From Betaproteobacteria bacterium (GTDB lineage: Bacteria; Pseudomonadota; Gammaproteobacteria; Burkholderiales; Burkholderiaceae_C), in contig JADIZZ010000002.1 in NCBI GenBank assembly GCA_016704535.1, positions 62,001 through 126,000 of the forward strand: a stretch of DNA of 64,000 bases, read 5' to 3'. The position numbers and the translations under genes were made by a program. Positions 52,452 to 62,668 of this stretch are shown here, in pieces. Numbering within the stretch: position 1 is the first letter of the stretch; each line of letters starts with the position of its first letter. The notes under the pieces were generated by a model. That model searched no databases. It saw nothing but the letters and a program-made list of their open reading frames with translations, and had not been told where the DNA came from.

Positions 52452-53534
52452 CTAGAGTCGAACGACAGGCGGTGGTGGCACCAACGGCGCCGAGAATTCG
52501 GCGATGGTCTGCAGTGCGGCGTCACGCTGCGCAGTGCCCAGGAAGGTATGGCGGGCCGCTTCGGTGGCCATGGCCAGCAGGTCGACCTCGTTCAGCGTCG
52601 TGTGCTGCAGCAGCGCCGCGGCCTCTTCGCTCTGGTCGATGCAGCTCATCAACCGGTTGTCGGTGTGGTAGCTCAGGCTCACGCCGGCTTGCCACAGCTC
52701 GCTGATGGGGTGCGTCTCCAGCGACTTCGCCGCGCCGGTGTGCACGTTGCTGGTGGGGCAGACCTCCAGGTGCAGGCCGCGCTCGCGCACCGCGTCGACC
52801 ATCCAGCGCCGCGCCGGGTCGCGCAGCGCATCGACCAGGTGCACGCCGTGGCCGATGCGCGTGGCGCCGTGGTCGGCAGCTTCCAGCACGCGCTCGGCGC
52901 CGTCGGCCTCGGCGGCGTGCAAGGTGATGGCTAGGCCGGCGTCGCGCACCAGGCGCAGGGCACGTGCGTGCTGTGACGGCGGGTGGCCCAATTCGGCGCC
53001 AGCGAGGTCGAAGCCGACCACGCCGCGGCCCTGGTACTTGAGCGCCAGGCGCGCGGCGCGTTCGGTTTCCTCCGGCGGCAGGTGGCGCATCGCGCAGACG
53101 ATGAGGCCGCTTTTCTCGCCCAGCGGCAGCGGGCTTCTCGCCAGCCCGGCCAGCAGCGCTTCTACCGCTGCCTCGCCCGCCACGCCATGGCTTTCGAAGA
53201 GCAGCGGCGCGATGCGGAACTCGGCCAGCACGGCGCCTTCGGCCAGCGCGTCTTCCGCCGCCTCGAAGGCCACGCGCTCCATCGCGGCCGGGCTGGACAT
53301 GGCCTCGACCGTCAGCCCAAAGCCTTCGAGGTACTTCAACAGGCTGCCGGCGTGGGCGTTGGCATCGAACCAGGCGGCCAGCCCGGCCACCGTGTCGGCC
53401 GCCGGCGTAATGCCGCGCTGGTGCAGCAGTTCCAGCAGCGTGGCCACGCGCAGGCCGCCGTCGAGGTGTTCGTGCAGCAGCACCTTGGGCAGCTGGCGGG
53501 CACGGGAGAGGGGGTCGGCGAGGGAGGTCGTCAT
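52452..53534 (-). CDS. add: Adenosine deaminase
   Basis: Add converts adenosine and deoxyadenosine to inosine or deoxyinosine. The 360-residue TIM-barrel metalloenzyme has zinc ligands His21 and His23 in LLHEHLDGG, the catalytic Glu in LHAAEADGAE and TRIGHGVHLVDA. The metal Asp is in SYHTDNRLMS. The HEHLDGGLR and TDNRLMS forms resemble the subfamily common in actinobacteria rather than the E. coli enzyme, which has SLNTDDP. It is divergent from the nucleoside importer across a 103-bp region with a perfect inverted repeat, which suggests shared control. Confidence 0.92.
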   Translation of the reverse strand: MTTSLADPLSRARQLPKVLLHEHLDGGLRVATLLELLHQRGITPAADTVAGLAAWFDANAHAGSLLKYLEGFGLTVEAMSSPAAMERVAFEAAEDALAEGAVLAEFRIAPLLFESHGVAGEAAVEALLAGLARSPLPLGEKSGLIVCAMRHLPPEETERAARLALKYQGRGVVGFDLAGAELGHPPSQHARALRLVRDAGLAITLHAAEADGAERVLEAADHGATRIGHGVHLVDALRDPARRWMVDAVRERGLHLEVCPTSNVHTGAAKSLETHPISELWQAGVSLSYHTDNRLMSCIDQSEEAAALLQHTTLNEVDLLAMATEAARHTFLGTAQRDAALQTIAEFSAPLVPPPPVVRL

Positions 53535-53550
53535 CCGGCGATGCTAACGA

Positions 53551-53587
53551 GGGCCCCGGTCGGCCACCCGCTGGCCGACCGGGGCCC
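53551..53587. promoter_or_regulatory. 15-bp perfect inverted repeat between add and the nucleoside operon
   Basis: GGGCCCCGGTCGGCC (53551-53565) is repeated exactly inverted as GGCCGACCGGGGCCC (53573-53587) with a 7-base spacer. It lies in the 103-bp divergent region. Its right arm overlaps where a -35 element of the rightward promoter would be, so it could be an operator. A 5' leader hairpin is the alternative. Confidence 0.5.
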
Positions 53588-53598
53588 GACGTGAGTCT

Positions 53599-53607
53599 TG
53601 CTATCCT
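53599..53607 (+). promoter_or_regulatory. Possible extended -10 promoter of the nucleoside operon
   Basis: TGCTATCCT fits an extended -10 (TGn plus hexamer) 30 bases before the ATG of the binding-protein gene. It is a suggestion from pattern only. Confidence 0.4.
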
Positions 53608-53637
53608 GCCCCACCTGACACGAAAGAGCCCTCGCCC

Positions 53638-54614
53638 ATGTTCCGCCTGCCCCACCTGACCACCGCCCTGACCGCGACCGCGCTGCTCGCCCACGGCGCC
53701 GCGCAGGCCGAACCCGCCGTCATCTACGACATGGGCGGCAAGTTCGACAAGAGCTTCAACCAGGCCGGCTACGAAGGCGCCGAGCGCTGGAAGAAGGAGA
53801 CCGGCAAGTCCTACATCGAGTTCGAGATCAGCAACCCGGCGCAGCGTGAACAGGCACAGCGCCGCATGGCGCAGCGCGGCGCCGACCCCATCGTCGGCAT
53901 CGGCTTCAGCCAGGGCAGCAGCATGGAGAAGGTGGCCAAGGACTTCCCGAAGCTGAAGTTCGCGGTCATCGACGCCGTGGTCAAGCTGCCCAACGTGCAG
54001 AGCATCCTGTTCAAGGAACAGGAAGGCAGCTTCCTCGTCGGCATGATGGCCGCGATGGCCAGCAAGACCGGCAAGGTGGGTTTCGTCGGCGGCATGGACA
54101 TCCCGCTCATCCGCCGCTTCGAGTGCGGCTACGCGCAGGGCGCGAAGTACGCCAACCCCAAGGTCGAGGTGACCGGCAACATGACCGGCACCACGCCCAC
54201 GGCCTGGAACGACCCGGCACGCGGCGCCGAACTCGCCAAGTCGCAGTTCGCCGCCGGTGTCGACGTGATCTTCGCCGCTGCGGGCGGCACCGGCATCGGC
54301 GTCTACCAGGCCGCCAAGGACGCGAAGAAGCTCGCTATCGGCGTCGACAGCAACCAGAACCACGTGCAGCCGGGCACCATGCTCACGAGCATGGTCAAGC
54401 GCGTGGACGTGGCCGTCTACAACGCCTTCAAGGGCGTGACGCCGGGCATCACCAACCTGGGCCTGAAGGAGGGCGGCGTCGATGTGGCGCTGGACGAGCA
54501 CAACGCCAAGCTGGTGACGCCCGAGATGAAGAAACGCGTCGATGCGGCGCGCGCCGACATCATCGCGGGCAAGATCCAGGTCATCGACTACATGGCGAAC
54601 AACGCCTGCAAGTG

Positions 54615-54615
<1 letters not shown>
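53638..54615 (+). CDS. BMP-family nucleoside ABC transporter substrate-binding protein
   Basis: A 325-residue periplasmic binding protein of the BmpA/PnrA family, whose studied members bind purine or other nucleosides. A Sec signal peptide ends in GAAQA (about residue 24). The mature part has YDMGGKFDKSFNQAGYEGAERW, IVGIGFSQG, FVGGMDIPLIRRFECGYAQGA, and FAAAGGTGIGVYQAA. It heads the importer operon. The stop overlaps the start of the ATPase gene. Nucleoside salvage enzymes downstream and add upstream make nucleosides the likely ligand. Confidence 0.92.
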
Positions 54616-56186
<1,571 letters not shown>

Positions 56187-56207
56187 GATGATCCGGACGT
56201 CGTCTCT

Positions 56208-56553
56208 CGGCCCTTTGCGGGTGTTGGTCGCTGTCCGCTTTCCGCGTTCGAAGACACGGGCGGGTCGCGTCAGGCGGTGCCCGGCGGCGTCGCCGACTGT
56301 GGCGGTCGGTGCTGCGCACCGACTCCCCTGCGCTGCTCGCCTTGAGGGCGTGCCGCATAACTCGCTGCGCTCACTTCGTTCGCTACGCTCAGACAGGATG
56401 CGGCAAGTCAGTTCACGAAGCAGCGCGCTGCGCGCCGCCCTCAAGACTGCGCTGCTCGGCGCCACACACGGCGACGCCGCCGGGCACCGCCTGCCGCTCA
56501 AGCACCGAAGGAGGCGCTCGCCGAGTGCCCGCTCTGGTTCCTGCAAAGGGCTG
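56208..56553 (-). repeat. Interspersed palindromic repeat, copy B
   Basis: A 346-bp element bounded by CGGCCCTTTGC (56208-56218) and GCAAAGGGCTG (56543-56553). Read in reverse complement it is nearly the same as copy A, including about 130 bases around the core that look identical; differences are a few substitutions and short indels in the outer arms. The core is at 56351-56404. It stands between the ATPase and permease genes of one operon, in the 715-bp gap 56187-56901. Confidence 0.85.
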
Positions 56554-56833
56554 TTCGGGCGGGGCGCGGAGTGCGTGTGAAGCGCTGAGGAGCGCAGGGT
56601 TCATGGCCCGCGCGCGCAGCGCGCCTCGTGGACACTTCTGGCGCATCCTGTTTGAGCGTAGTGAGCGTAGCGAACGAAGCGAGTTATGCGCCGGGCCATG
56701 GACCCGAGCACCGCAGGGCAGTCGGCGCGCAGCGCCGACCGCTTCAGTCGCACGCCGCGCCCCGCCCGGACAGCCCTTTGCCGCCACCACACGCAACGCG
56801 CGAAAACGGACGCTGAACGTCGGCAAAGGGCCG
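56543..56833 (+). repeat. Interspersed palindromic repeat, diverged copy C
   Basis: A related element in the orientation of copy A. GCAAAGGGCTGTTCGGGC (from 56543), shared with the right end of B, is mirrored near 56765-56781 by CCCGGACAGCCCTTTGC, so the arms form an inverted repeat of about 40 bases with few mismatches. The core (56640-56692) keeps GCGCATCCTGTTTGAGCG and AGCGAGTTATGCGC. A small module with CGGACGCTGAACGTCGGC follows, ending GCAAAGGGCCG (56823-56833), as in A. The last 68 bases before the permease start show nothing further. Confidence 0.75.
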
Positions 56834-56901
56834 ATACCAGCCACGCGCGAGGCCACCTCTGCCGACTGGCGGTTCGAGCAAAGCGCCCCGGAAGTTCCGC
56901 G

Positions 56902-58011
56902 ATGAGCCAACCCGTCGAACTGCCGCGCTGGATGGACGTTGGTCTTCTGCCCGCCATCAACCTGGGCATCGCACTTCTTGTCGCCGGCATCGTCGTCACG
57001 CTCGTCGGCTTCGAGCCGACACAAGTGCTCACGCTGCTGGTCAAGGGCGCATTCGGCTCGCAGGCCGGCGTCAGCTACACGCTCTACTACGCGACAACCT
57101 TCGTCTTCACCGGCCTGGCCGTGGCCGTGGCTTTCCACGGAGGCCTGTTCAACATCGGCGGCGAGGGCCAGGCCATCATGGGCGGGCTGGGTGCGGGGCT
57201 GATGGCGCTGGGCTTCAGCGACCGTCTGCCCGCCGCGGTGATGCTGCCGCTGATGGTGCTGGGCGCGGCCGTCTTCGGCCTCGTGTGGGGGGCGATTCCC
57301 GGCGTGCTGCAGGCCTGGCGCGGCAGCCACACCGTCATCACGACGATCATGTTCAACTTCATCGCGTCGGCGCTGCTGGGCTACTTGCTCGTGAACCAGC
57401 TCAAGGAGCCCGGCAACATGACGCCCGAGAGCCGCGCCTTCGGCGAATCGGCGCACCTGCCCGGCGTGCACGAGGCGCTGGCCTGGCTGGGCATCGAATG
57501 GCCGCGCACGCCGCTGAACCTGACGGTGCTGCTGGCCGTCTTCTCGGCGGTGCTGGTGTGGCTTGCGCTGTGGAAAACCCGCGGCGGCTATGCGCTGCGC
57601 GCGGTGGGCTTCGCGCCCGATGCAGCGGTTTACGGGGGCATCCGCCCCAAGGGCTTGATCGTCGCGTCGATGGCTGCTTCAGGTGCCCTGGCCGGGCTGG
57701 TGGGCGTGAACGAAATCGCCGGCGTGCACGGCCGGCTGCTGCCCGACTTCGTCGCCGGCGCGGGCTTCGCGGGCATCGCCGTCAGCCTGATAGGGCGCAA
57801 CCACCCACTGGGCATCGTGCTGGCCTCGGTGCTTTTCGGCGCGATCTACCAGGGTGGCTCGGAACTGGCCTTCGAGATCAACGGGTTCAGCCGCGACATG
57901 GTGTTCATGCTGCAAGGACTGATCGTGCTCTTTGCCGGGGCGATGGCGCAGGTGGCAGCGCCGGCGCTGTTCAAGGCCTGGCGCTTCGCTGGTGGAGGCC
58001 GCCATGGATGA
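56902..58011 (+). CDS. Nucleoside ABC transporter permease 1
   Basis: A 369-residue inner-membrane permease of the BPD_transp_2/NupP type with about nine or ten helices. Typical segments are FTGLAVAVAFHGGLFNIGGEGQAIMGGLGAG near residue 75, GSHTVITTIMFNFIASALLGYLL and GGYALRAVGFAPDAAVYGGI. GFAGIAVSLIGRNHPLGIVLASVLFGAI lies near the end. The ATG at 56902 is chosen since the upstream open frame belongs to repeat C. The second permease gene overlaps its last codons. The repeats place it 715 bp from the ATPase gene, so read-through or a promoter inside the repeats must supply its transcript. Confidence 0.91.
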   Translation: MSQPVELPRWMDVGLLPAINLGIALLVAGIVVTLVGFEPTQVLTLLVKGAFGSQAGVSYTLYYATTFVFTGLAVAVAFHGGLFNIGGEGQAIMGGLGAGLMALGFSDRLPAAVMLPLMVLGAAVFGLVWGAIPGVLQAWRGSHTVITTIMFNFIASALLGYLLVNQLKEPGNMTPESRAFGESAHLPGVHEALAWLGIEWPRTPLNLTVLLAVFSAVLVWLALWKTRGGYALRAVGFAPDAAVYGGIRPKGLIVASMAASGALAGLVGVNEIAGVHGRLLPDFVAGAGFAGIAVSLIGRNHPLGIVLASVLFGAIYQGGSELAFEINGFSRDMVFMLQGLIVLFAGAMAQVAAPALFKAWRFAGGGRHG

Positions 58012-58972
58012 AGTTTTCATCGGCACCATAGTGGCCAGCACCCTGCGCGTGTCGGTGCCCTTGATCCTGTGCGCACTGGCTGGCGTTCTGTGCGAACGCT
58101 CGGGTGTCATCGACCTCGGCCTCGAAGGCAAGATGCTGATGACGGCCTTCGCCACCGCGGCGGTGGGCGTCGCCAGCGGCTCGCTCGGCCTGGCGCTGGG
58201 GGCTGCGCTGGTGGTGGGCGTGGCGTTGTCGATGCTGCACGGCTACGCCTGCGTCAGCCACACCGGCGACCAGGTGGTGCTGGGCATGGCCATAACGATG
58301 ACGGCCGCGGGCCTGAGCGTGGTGCTGGGCATCGCCTGGTTCGCGCAGGGCGGGCAGACGCCGCCGGTGCCCGAGGCCGTGCGCCTGAGCCGCTGGTTCG
58401 TCGGCGCGGGCGAGGTGGTGGCGCAGATTCCGTTGGTGGGCACGGCGCTGTCGCTGGCCTTCTTCGGCCACAACCTGATGGTCTACGGCACGCTGGCGCT
58501 GGTCGCCTTCGTCTGGTGGCTGCTCTACCGCACGCGCTTCGGCCTGCGCCTGCGCGCCGCCGGCGAGAACCCGACGATGGTCGACGCCGCCGGCGTCAGC
58601 GTGAAGGCGCTGCGCTACCAGGCGCTGGCGCTCAATGGCGTGCTCAGCGCGCTGGCTGGCGCCTACCTCGTGATCGCGCAGAACCCCAGCTTCATCCCCA
58701 ACATGACCGCCGGCCGCGGCTACATGGCGCTGGCCGCGCTGATCTTCGGCAAGTGGCACCCGGTGGGCGCACTCTGGGCCTGCCTGCTGTTCGGCTTTCT
58801 CGACGCCGTGTCGATCCGCATGCAGGGCGCCGAGTTGCCGCTGATCGGCGCCGTGCCGGTGCAGTTCATCCAGGCGCTGCCCTACATCCTGACCGTGGTG
58901 CTGCTGGCCGGTTTCATCGGCAAGAGCGTGGCCCCGGCGGCGCTGGGGCGGCCCTACATGAAGGAACGCTGA
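58004..58972 (+). CDS. Nucleoside ABC transporter permease 2
   Basis: The 322-residue partner permease (NupQ-like), overlapping the first by 8 bases. It begins MDEVFIGTIVASTLRVSVPLILCALAGVLCERSGVIDLGLEGKM-like sequence, the hallmark of this subunit. GDQVVLGMAITMTAAGLSVVLG, RLRAAGENPTMVDAAGVSVK and the C-terminal MAALIFGKWHP-type stretch follow. About nine transmembrane helices are visible. cdd follows after 4 bp. Confidence 0.91.
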   Translation: MDEVFIGTIVASTLRVSVPLILCALAGVLCERSGVIDLGLEGKMLMTAFATAAVGVASGSLGLALGAALVVGVALSMLHGYACVSHTGDQVVLGMAITMTAAGLSVVLGIAWFAQGGQTPPVPEAVRLSRWFVGAGEVVAQIPLVGTALSLAFFGHNLMVYGTLALVAFVWWLLYRTRFGLRLRAAGENPTMVDAAGVSVKALRYQALALNGVLSALAGAYLVIAQNPSFIPNMTAGRGYMALAALIFGKWHPVGALWACLLFGFLDAVSIRMQGAELPLIGAVPVQFIQALPYILTVVLLAGFIGKSVAPAALGRPYMKER

Positions 58973-58976
58973 AACG

Positions 58977-59387
58977 ATGGACATCGCCGCTCACCAGACC
59001 GCCCTGATCGCCGCCGCCCGCGCCGCGCGCGAGCAGGCACACGCGCCCTATTCGCGCTTCGCCGTCGGCGCCGCGGTGCTGGACGAGCAAGGCCGCATCC
59101 ACGCCGGATGCAACGTCGAGAATGCCGCCTACCCGCAAGGCTGGTGCGCGGAAGCCTCGGCGCTGTCGGCCATGGTGATGGCCGGCGGCAAACAGGCGCT
59201 GGCCGTGGCGGTGTGCGCGGTGGCGCCGCAGCCCGTCACGCCCTGCGGAGGTTGCCGACAGAAGCTGCGCGAATTCGCTGCCGACGGCTGCCCCGTGTGG
59301 GCCGCCGACCTGAACGGCTGGCGCGCCACTTACACCCTCGGCGGCTTGCTGCCGCACAGCTTCGGCCCCGATCACCTGCCCACCTGA
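58977..59387 (+). CDS. cdd: Cytidine deaminase
   Basis: Cdd turns cytidine and deoxycytidine into uridine and deoxyuridine. The 136-residue protein is of the short tetrameric type. Zinc ligands are Cys57 (with catalytic Glu59 in WCAEASA), Cys90 and Cys93 in TPCGGCRQKL. The substrate motif FAVGAAVLDEQGRIHAGCNVENA precedes them. It lies 4 bp after the permease gene and 4 bp before the phosphorylase gene, so it is part of the same transcript. Confidence 0.95.
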   Translation: MDIAAHQTALIAAARAAREQAHAPYSRFAVGAAVLDEQGRIHAGCNVENAAYPQGWCAEASALSAMVMAGGKQALAVAVCAVAPQPVTPCGGCRQKLREFAADGCPVWAADLNGWRATYTLGGLLPHSFGPDHLPT

Positions 59388-59391
59388 AGCC

Positions 59392-60201
59392 ATGAACGAA
59401 GACATACAGATCTCTGCCGGCACGCTGCAACATCGACTTGGGCCCGCGCCCGCCGTCGCCGTGCTGCTGGGTTCCGGTTGGGCGCCCTTCGCTGCGCAGG
59501 TACAGGGGGGCGCTGAAGTGGCCTATGCCGACCTGCCCGCTTTCCCGGCGTTGGGCGTAGGCGGGCATCAGGGCCTGGTGCGTGCTGGTCACATCGGCAG
59601 CACGCCGGTGGCCGTGCTCGCCGGTCGCAAGCATGCGTATGAGACCGGCAACGCCGACGGCATGCTGGGCGCCATCCGAACGCTCGCCGCCTGGGGCGTG
59701 AAGCTGCTGCTGCAGACCAACGCCGCCGGCAGCTTGGACGCCGCCATGCGCCCGGGTGAGCTGATGCTGATCAGCGACCACCTCAACATCGTGCAGCGCT
59801 CGCCGCTGATCGGCGAGCCAGGCGACCACCGCTTCCAGGACATGTCCTCCGCCTACGACCCGGCGCTGCGTGCGCAGGCCCGGGCGGCCGCGGCGGCGAT
59901 GGGCTCGTCGCTGTACGAAGGCATCTACGCCTGGGTGCTGGGGCCGCAGTTCGAGACGCCGGCCGAGATCCGCATGCTGCGGGCCTTCGGCGCACGGGCC
60001 GTGGGCATGAGCACGGTGCCCGAGACCATCATCGCGCGCCACGCCGGCATGAAGGTGCTGGCGCTGTCGATGATGACGAACATGGCCGCCGGGATGGAGA
60101 ACGAAGTGCTCAGCCACGCCCACACGCTGGCCACCGCCAACGCGGCGAGCGAGCGCGCCGTGGCCACGCTGGCCGCAGTGGTGCAGGCGCTGGAGGTCTG
60201 A
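59392..60201 (+). CDS. Purine-nucleoside phosphorylase
   Basis: A 269-residue trimeric-type phosphorylase that splits inosine, guanosine and their deoxy forms into base and (deoxy)ribose 1-phosphate. Motifs are AVLLGSGWAPFA (phosphate-binding Ser) near residue 24, VLAGRKHAYETG near 78, LLQTNAAGSLDAAM near 103, LGPQFETPAEIRML near 180 and VGMSTVPETIIARHAGM near 203. Members of this family are named PunA, DeoD-like or XapA; no symbol is given because the subtype was not determined. It is packed between cdd and deoC. Confidence 0.92.
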   Translation: MNEDIQISAGTLQHRLGPAPAVAVLLGSGWAPFAAQVQGGAEVAYADLPAFPALGVGGHQGLVRAGHIGSTPVAVLAGRKHAYETGNADGMLGAIRTLAAWGVKLLLQTNAAGSLDAAMRPGELMLISDHLNIVQRSPLIGEPGDHRFQDMSSAYDPALRAQARAAAAAMGSSLYEGIYAWVLGPQFETPAEIRMLRAFGARAVGMSTVPETIIARHAGMKVLALSMMTNMAAGMENEVLSHAHTLATANAASERAVATLAAVVQALEV

Positions 60202-60203
60202 CG

Positions 60204-60962
60204 GTGACACACGACGAACTCATCGCCACCGCGCGCACCGCGCTGGCCTGCCTGGACCTGACGAGCCTGAACGACAACGACACCACGGCCGACATCCACA
60301 AACTTTGCGCGCGCGCTCAGGGGGTGCACGGCCACACCGCGGCGGTCTGCGTGTGGCCGCGTTTCGCGAAGCTGGCGCGCAGCCTGCTCCCCGACAGCGT
60401 GGCGGTAGCCGCGGTCGCGAACTTTCCCGACGGCAGCAGCAACATCGACCGCGCGGTGCGCGACACACGCGAGATCGTCGACGCCGGCGCGCAGGAAGTC
60501 GACGTCGTCTTCCCCTGGCGCGACTTCGCCGCCGCGCCCGCGCTGCTGGCCGCCGTGCGCCAGGCCTGCACGGGCCTGCGCCTGAAGGTCATCCTCGAAA
60601 CCGGCGAACTGCAGGACGAACTGCGCATCGGCCACGCCTGCCGCATCGCGCTGGACGCCGGCGCCGACTTCCTCAAGACCAGCACCGGCAAGACCCCCGT
60701 CAGCGCCACGCCTGACGCCGCGCGGGTGCTGCTGGGCGCCATCGCCACCGACGCCGCGGTCTGCAGCCACGTCGGCTTCAAGCCCTCGGGCGGCATCCGC
60801 ACCGTGGCCGACGCCGCGCTCTACATCGGCCTGACGCGCGACGCGCTGGGGGCCGAGGCCGTCACGCCGCAGCGTTTCCGCATTGGCGCCAGCGCCCTGT
60901 TGAATGACATCGAAGCCGTGCTCGGCGACGCCGGCCGCCCGGCCGCTGCCACCGGCTACTGA
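60204..60962 (+). CDS. deoC: Deoxyribose-phosphate aldolase
   Basis: DeoC splits deoxyribose 5-phosphate into acetaldehyde and glyceraldehyde 3-phosphate. The 252-residue class I aldolase has the Schiff-base Lys158 in DFLKTSTGKTP, the acidic Asp100 in EVDVVFPW and KPSGGIRTVADA near residue 197. The start is GTG at 60204, two bases after the phosphorylase stop. It completes the route from deoxynucleosides to central metabolism together with the phosphorylases; the mutase DeoB is not in the window. Confidence 0.95.
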   Translation: MTHDELIATARTALACLDLTSLNDNDTTADIHKLCARAQGVHGHTAAVCVWPRFAKLARSLLPDSVAVAAVANFPDGSSNIDRAVRDTREIVDAGAQEVDVVFPWRDFAAAPALLAAVRQACTGLRLKVILETGELQDELRIGHACRIALDAGADFLKTSTGKTPVSATPDAARVLLGAIATDAAVCSHVGFKPSGGIRTVADAALYIGLTRDALGAEAVTPQRFRIGASALLNDIEAVLGDAGRPAAATGY

Positions 60963-60987
60963 ACCTGCCTTTTCCGCAAGGACGCCC

Positions 60988-62646
60988 ATGCGCCACGCAC
61001 TGCCCCTCTTCTCCCTTGCCGCCGCCCTGCTGGCCGGCTGCGCCTCGGCACCGTCGAGCCCGCCTGCCACCACCGAACCCGTGAAGGTCAAGGTGATGGC
61101 CATCAACGACTTCCACGGCAACCTCAAGCCGCCGCAGGGTGGCATCCGCGTGCGCGACGCCACGGGCAGGCTGGTGCCCGTGGAGGCCGGCGGTGCCGAG
61201 CACCTGGCCACCGCGGTGGCGCAGATCCGCGCCAAGAACCCGAACCATGTGTTCGTCGCCGCGGGCGACCTCATCGGCGCCACGCCGTTGCTCAGCGCGC
61301 TGTTCCGCGACGAACCCACCATCGAGTCGCTGAGCCTGATGGGCCTGGAAGCCAGCGCCGTGGGCAACCACGAATTCGACAAGGGCGCCACCGAATTGCT
61401 GCGCATGCAACGGGGCGGCTGCACACCCGACAGCTGCAAAGGCCCGCAGCCCTTCGCCGGCGCGAAGTTCCAGTACCTGGCCGCCAGCACCATCGACCTG
61501 AAGACTGGCCAGACGCTGCTGCCGCCCACTTTCATCAAGCGCTTCGAAGGCATCCCGGTGGGCTTCATCGGCCTGACGCTGAAGGGCACGCCGGCCATCG
61601 TGGCACCTTCGGGTGTGATCGGCCTGCGCTTCGACGACGAGGCCGACACCGTCAACCGCCTGGTGCCCGAGCTGCAGCGCCAGGGCGTGCAGGCCATCGT
61701 CGTGCTGATCCACGAAGGCGGCGTGCCCACCGGCGACTACAACGAATGCCCGGGCATCAGCGGCCCCATCGTCGACATCGTCAAGCGGCTCGACAAGGCA
61801 GTGGACGCCGTGATCACCGGCCACACGCACCGCGCCTACAACTGCCGCATCGACGGCCGGCTGGTCACCAGCGGCGACAAGTACGGCACCATCGTCACCG
61901 AGATCGACCTCGTGCTCGACCCGAAGACCGGCGACGTGATCAGCGCCACGGCCGACAACGTCATCGTGCGCACCGCCAGCTTCGTGAAGGACCCGCGCCA
62001 GACCGAGCTCATCGCCACCTACGAGAAGCTGGCCGCGCCGCTGGCCGGCCGTGTGGTGGGCCGCCTGGGCGCGCCGCTGCCACGCCAGAACAACCCCGCC
62101 GGCGAGAACCCGCTGGGCCAGGTGATCGCCGACGCTCAACTCGCCGCCACGCGCGACGCCGGCTCGGTGGTGGCCTTCATGAACCCGGGCGGTATCCGCG
62201 CCGCGCTGGACATGCCGGCCGATGGTCTGGTGCGTTATGCCGACCTGTTCGCGGTGCAACCCTTCTACAACAACCTGATGACGATGACGCTCACCGGAGC
62301 GCAGCTGCTGCAGCTGCTGGAACAGCAGTGGTCCGACCGCAACGACGGCGGCCGCGTGCTGCACGTCAGCCAGGGCTTCAGCTACACCTGGGACGCCAAG
62401 GCGCCCATCGGCCAGCGTGTCGTGCCCGGCAGCGCGCGCCTCAACGGCCAGCCGCTGGACCCGGCCGCCGACGTGCGCGTCACCGTCAACAGCTTCCTCG
62501 GCGGCGGTGGTGACAACTTCCCGGTGCTGCGCCAGGGCCGCGACCGCCGCACGGGCATGATGGATGTCGACGCGCTGGAGCTCTACGTGAAGGCCAACCC
62601 GACACTCGCGCCAGGAACGCTGAACCGCATCACGCGGCTGAACTGA
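60988..62646 (+). CDS. 5'-nucleotidase/2',3'-cyclic phosphodiesterase-family lipoprotein
   Basis: A 552-residue exported enzyme that should take phosphate from nucleotides outside the cytosol, making nucleosides for the importer. The lipobox LLAGC ends at Cys18. The calcineurin-like domain has NDFHGNLKPP near residue 37, AAGDLIGATP near 92, VGNHEFDKGA and VDAVITGHTHRAYN. The C-terminal substrate domain has NPLGQVIADAQLAAT, FMNPGGIRAAL and FLGGGGDNFPVLRQG. Lying inside the salvage operon, between deoC and deoA, it links periplasmic hydrolysis to uptake. Confidence 0.92.
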   Translation: MRHALPLFSLAAALLAGCASAPSSPPATTEPVKVKVMAINDFHGNLKPPQGGIRVRDATGRLVPVEAGGAEHLATAVAQIRAKNPNHVFVAAGDLIGATPLLSALFRDEPTIESLSLMGLEASAVGNHEFDKGATELLRMQRGGCTPDSCKGPQPFAGAKFQYLAASTIDLKTGQTLLPPTFIKRFEGIPVGFIGLTLKGTPAIVAPSGVIGLRFDDEADTVNRLVPELQRQGVQAIVVLIHEGGVPTGDYNECPGISGPIVDIVKRLDKAVDAVITGHTHRAYNCRIDGRLVTSGDKYGTIVTEIDLVLDPKTGDVISATADNVIVRTASFVKDPRQTELIATYEKLAAPLAGRVVGRLGAPLPRQNNPAGENPLGQVIADAQLAATRDAGSVVAFMNPGGIRAALDMPADGLVRYADLFAVQPFYNNLMTMTLTGAQLLQLLEQQWSDRNDGGRVLHVSQGFSYTWDAKAPIGQRVVPGSARLNGQPLDPAADVRVTVNSFLGGGGDNFPVLRQGRDRRTGMMDVDALELYVKANPTLAPGTLNRITRLN

Positions 62647-62668
62647 CCACCTCCCACCGCCGCCCGCG

